Shown piece after piece: positions 61,646 through 64,000 of a stretch of 64,000 nt of DNA. Under the pieces are notes generated by a model. It saw only the letters and a list, made by a program, of their open reading frames with translations, was not told the origin of the DNA and ran no database searches. Both the position numbers and the translations under genes were made by a program. Location of the stretch: positions 682,001-746,000 of the forward strand of contig CAVSSP010000004.1 of the NCBI GenBank assembly GCA_963730685.1. Direction: 5' to 3'. Numbering within the stretch: the first letter of the stretch is position 1; every line of letters starts with the position of its first letter. This DNA comes from Bog-756 sp963730685 (GTDB lineage Bacteria; Actinomycetota; Acidimicrobiia; Acidimicrobiales; RAAP-2).

Positions 61646-63027
61646 TCAGGCAGGGCCCTCCGGCATGCGCTGGTCCTCGGCCGGCCAGAACCATTCGGGC
61701 TCGTGGCCTCTCGTCTCGGGGAGGAAGAAGATGAGCGAGCTGAGGGCAACAGCTGGAACGAAGGTGACGACCGCCGCGGTAGCGAACCGGTTGCCGACAT
61801 CGGCCACGGCTCCGAAGGCGATCAGTCCGACCATCGCACCCAACACCGAGCCGGCCACGTTCCATCCGGCCACCGAGGACCGAACGGCAGTGGGGAAGAG
61901 CTCGTTGGCGAACGCACCCGCGGCCGGAGCGAATACTCCTGCGGCGGTGATGCCGGCCAGATAGCCCACCACCAGCGCGGCGCGGCTGCCGCTGTAGCAG
62001 AGGATGCCCGACAGGCCGATGCACGCCATGGCCCCTGCAGCAGTCGGACGCCGGCCGATCCGGTCGGCCCAGGCGCGTCCGGCCAGGAGACCACCGAGGC
62101 CCAGCGCACCGGCCGCCACCACCATGCCGGACAGCGCGACACCGGGAAGCCGCTCCACGTTCTGGGCATAGACGAAGACGAAACCGGTGGCCGGTCCGGT
62201 GATGACGGCGAGGGAGAACGCGATCGTCGTGACCAGCACCAGCCGTCCGCGGTAGGGACGGGCGGCGGCTCCGAGGACGGGAAGGCGGTGCCTCTTGCAA
62301 CTCGACCGCCCGCACGAACCGATCGGGCTCGGTCACCTGCCGCCCCACGAACGGAAGGGCCACCAGCGGGACCGGCGCCAGCACCAGGATGCCCCGGTAG
62401 CCGATGGCGCTCCCGGCCAGTCCGTAGAGGACGGCGGTGATCCCCGCGCCCACCGCGTACCCGGCTGCCACCAGTGCCACCGCCGACGCACGCTGCGTGG
62501 ATGGGGTCTGCTCCGCCGCTTGGACCTGCGCCACCGCCGCGGTGGCCGACAGGAAGGGCCGGCCGAGGGCGAAGATGCAGACGAACCACCAATAGCCGGG
62601 GCTGAGGGCCGAGACGGCCGTGATCGCCAGTCCGATGCCGCAGGTCACGAGCATCACCGTTCGCCGCCCGACCCGATCGGCCAATCCCGCCAGCGGGAGG
62701 CCTCCCAGGGAGGCGAGCCGGACCACGGCCAGACCGAGGCCGAGCTCGGTCCCGGAGATGCCGGCGCGATCGGCGATCGAGATTCCCATGGAATACGTGT
62801 CCGAAATGGGCGGCGACGTCGCCCAGTGCAGCGGTGAGCCCGAACTGTCCGAATCCGGCCGAGGCGGCTACTGCGGCCACCGCCAGAACGGCCGGATCGG
62901 ACCAGCGGTGCAGCCGAAGGGGTCGCCCTCCGACCGACCGCCGGTCGGACGTCGGGCGATCCGGTCCCCGTCCTTCGCTGTCCCCACTCCCGCTGTCCCC
63001 ACTCCCGCTGTCCCCACTGCTGCTCAT
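61646..63027 (-). pseudogene. MFS transporter, two frameshifts
   Basis: Major-facilitator permease of about 455 residues. The N-terminus carries a tandem GDSGSGDS stretch (three 15-bp repeats near 62975-63020), then SDPAVLAVAAVAASAGFGQF and GLTAALGDVAAHF. After a shift near 62803, YSMGISIADRAGISGTELGL and GLPLAGLADRVGRRTVMLVT (the G-x3-D-x2-G-R-R loop) follow. After a shift near 62285 come TGFVFVYAQNVERLPGVALS and WADRIGRRPTAAGAMACIG, then FPTAVRSSVAGWNVAGS and LPETRGHEPE. Substrate unknown; sugar/drug type. Confidence 0.82.
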
Positions 63028-63187
63028 GGCCCAAGATCGCCGACGGACCGTGGCCGCCGAGGGGGACAGGTGTCGGGAAGGCATCCACAGGTCCAGTCTT
63101 CCCGCTGGAAGCAGGCACCGACGGAGATCGAGCTGGCGAGCCACCCTCCGCAGAGGGAATCCAGGGTGGTTTTGCTATCTTGACTCC

Positions 63188-63502
63188 GTGGCCGTCATCG
63201 AGCAGCCGGAGCCTCCGCAGCTGCTCTTGTCAGGCGAGATCGACATCGCGTCCACCGATGAACTGCGCGCCGCCGGCGCCCGGGCCATCGAGTCCCTCGG
63301 GCCAGGGGCTCGATTGGGCATCGATATGTCCGAGGTGACGTTCATCGACTCGAGTGGCCTCGGTGCGCTGGTGTCGATCCGAAATGCCGCCGAGGCGGCC
63401 GGCAGGACCGTGTGGCTCCGGATCAACTCGCCCGCCATCGTCCGGCTCTTCGAGCTCACCGGTCTCCGTGACTCGTTTGTGATTCAGCCCGGCAACCCGT
63501 AG
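63188..63502 (+). CDS. STAS-domain anti-sigma factor antagonist-like protein
   Basis: 104 residues with the STAS fold: QLLLSGEIDIASTDELRAAG, IDMSEVTFIDSSGLGALVSI (the phosphorylatable serine in DSSGL), TVWLRINSPAIVRLFELTGL. Such proteins bind an anti-sigma factor kinase in partner-switching control; no partner gene is visible in the window. GTG 63188 lies only a few bases after a TATCTT-like -10, so the mRNA may be leaderless. Confidence 0.87.
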   Translation: MAVIEQPEPPQLLLSGEIDIASTDELRAAGARAIESLGPGARLGIDMSEVTFIDSSGLGALVSIRNAAEAAGRTVWLRINSPAIVRLFELTGLRDSFVIQPGNP

Positions 63503-63562
63503 GCACGGAACGTCAGCCCGGCGACAGATCGCGGAGGCCGAGGCGTTGCGCCCCGGCCCCGA

Positions 63563-63757
63563 CTACGAGGTCCGCTGGTGCCCGAGTGCGGGTTCCGACC
63601 AGTCCAGCTCCGACCACTCGTTGCGGCAGGTTCGACACCGCAGTGTCACTGCCGGCGGCGAGGACGTGCCGCTCGAGGCGACGCCCCGGACGATGAGCCT
63701 GGGCGCGTCCGCCGAGCCACAGCTCGGGCACTTCGGGTCTGTCCGGGTACCTTTCAC
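63563..63757 (-). CDS. Small zinc-ribbon protein (64 aa)
   Basis: KCPSCGSADAPRLIVRG followed by LRCRTCRNEWSEL: two CxxC knuckles about 25 residues apart, the spacing of a zinc ribbon. GTG 63757 start. No partner or function is apparent. Confidence 0.6.
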   Translation of the reverse strand: MKGTRTDPKCPSCGSADAPRLIVRGVASSGTSSPPAVTLRCRTCRNEWSELDWSEPALGHQRTS

Positions 63758-63912
63758 CCTGCCGACCTCACGACCTTGCCAACCTCACGTTGGAACGACG
63801 GTGGCCCCTACCAGATCTCGCCAGTACGAATGTCCGCAGAGTAGTACCGGCGTGCGGGGCTCGCAACGCCGACTGCCGGCTCCACCTCCGCCCTCGCCGT
63901 GGCGCTCCCGCC

Positions 63913-64000
63913 TCAGCCCGGGCGAGAGCCGAGGAATGCCTCCACGGCGGTGGCGATGCCCTGGGCGATCACCTTCTGGCCCTTGGCGGAGGCGGCGATC
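63913..64000 (-). CDS. C-terminal end of a gene running off the right edge
   Basis: The last 28 codons of a minus-strand frame (IAASAKGQKVIAQGIATAVE then AFLGSRPG) ending at TGA 63913-63915. A helix rich in alanine and isoleucine ending in AFLG resembles the C-terminus of N-acetylmuramoyl-L-alanine amidases, but so little is visible that this is only a suggestion. Confidence 0.4.
   Translation of the reverse strand, partial: IAASAKGQKVIAQGIATAVEAFLGSRPG

Noticed and set aside
1..64000. CRISPR array, tRNA or rRNA genes
   Set aside because: No regularly spaced direct repeats of CRISPR type and no tRNA/rRNA-like stretch were recognised by eye; a tRNA search program would be needed to be sure.

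Overview
The window looks like a high-GC actinobacterium, most likely of the class Acidimicrobiia. Four things point there: a secreted phosphatase ending in GYWLVASDGG-type repeats (common in that class), a DUF222/HNH protein, an F420-type luciferase-like oxidoreductase, and GTG/TTG starts with 4-nt gene overlaps. No rRNA, tRNA or CRISPR array was seen, so the placement is inference.

Left part, about 1-26.9 kb, is an integrated mobile island. Its leftward block reads, in transcription order: two tiny zinc-ribbon proteins, three small proteins (two with membrane segments), a conserved small protein, a TraD/FtsK-like transfer ATPase, a replication-relaxation protein, a DNA methyltransferase, a ribbon-helix-helix protein, and then XRE regulator - ImmA-type protease - large serine integrase (cut by the window edge). 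Rightward come an XRE/HEAT-like protein, an unknown protein behind a near-consensus promoter, and a zinc-uptake cluster (Fur-family regulator, znuA-C-B-B). From 15.0 to 26.4 kb lies a defence island: an N6-adenine methyltransferase plus PD-(D/E)XK-like nuclease, an AIPR-family abortive-infection protein, a NERD membrane protein, a Pycsar system with TWO nucleotide cyclases around one membrane effector, a GIY-YIG-type protein and a UvrD-like helicase. The restriction-modification operon and the Pycsar operon each carry a perfect actinobacterial SOS (LexA) box, CGAAC-N4-GTTCG. This suggests that DNA damage switches on both, and it is the most interesting signal in the window.

Right part, about 27.1-64 kb, reads as ordinary chromosome. 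It holds a DedA protein, an acetyltransferase, two PadR-regulated units, a sulfatase opposite a sulfotransferase, two redoxin paralogues, a GH15 trehalase/glucoamylase-like enzyme, oxidoreductases, the secreted phosphatase, an ABC exporter, a glycosyltransferase facing an ArsR operon with a doublet operator, a universal stress protein, a nickel/cobalt permease facing a Fur-family regulator, a kinase, a luciferase-like oxidoreductase, an MFS transporter and a STAS protein.

Many genes are broken by frameshifts in this sequence. Several are repaired by one base in a short homopolymer, so sequencing error is at least as likely as true decay. I label such genes 'pseudogene' only to say that the reading frame is not intact here.
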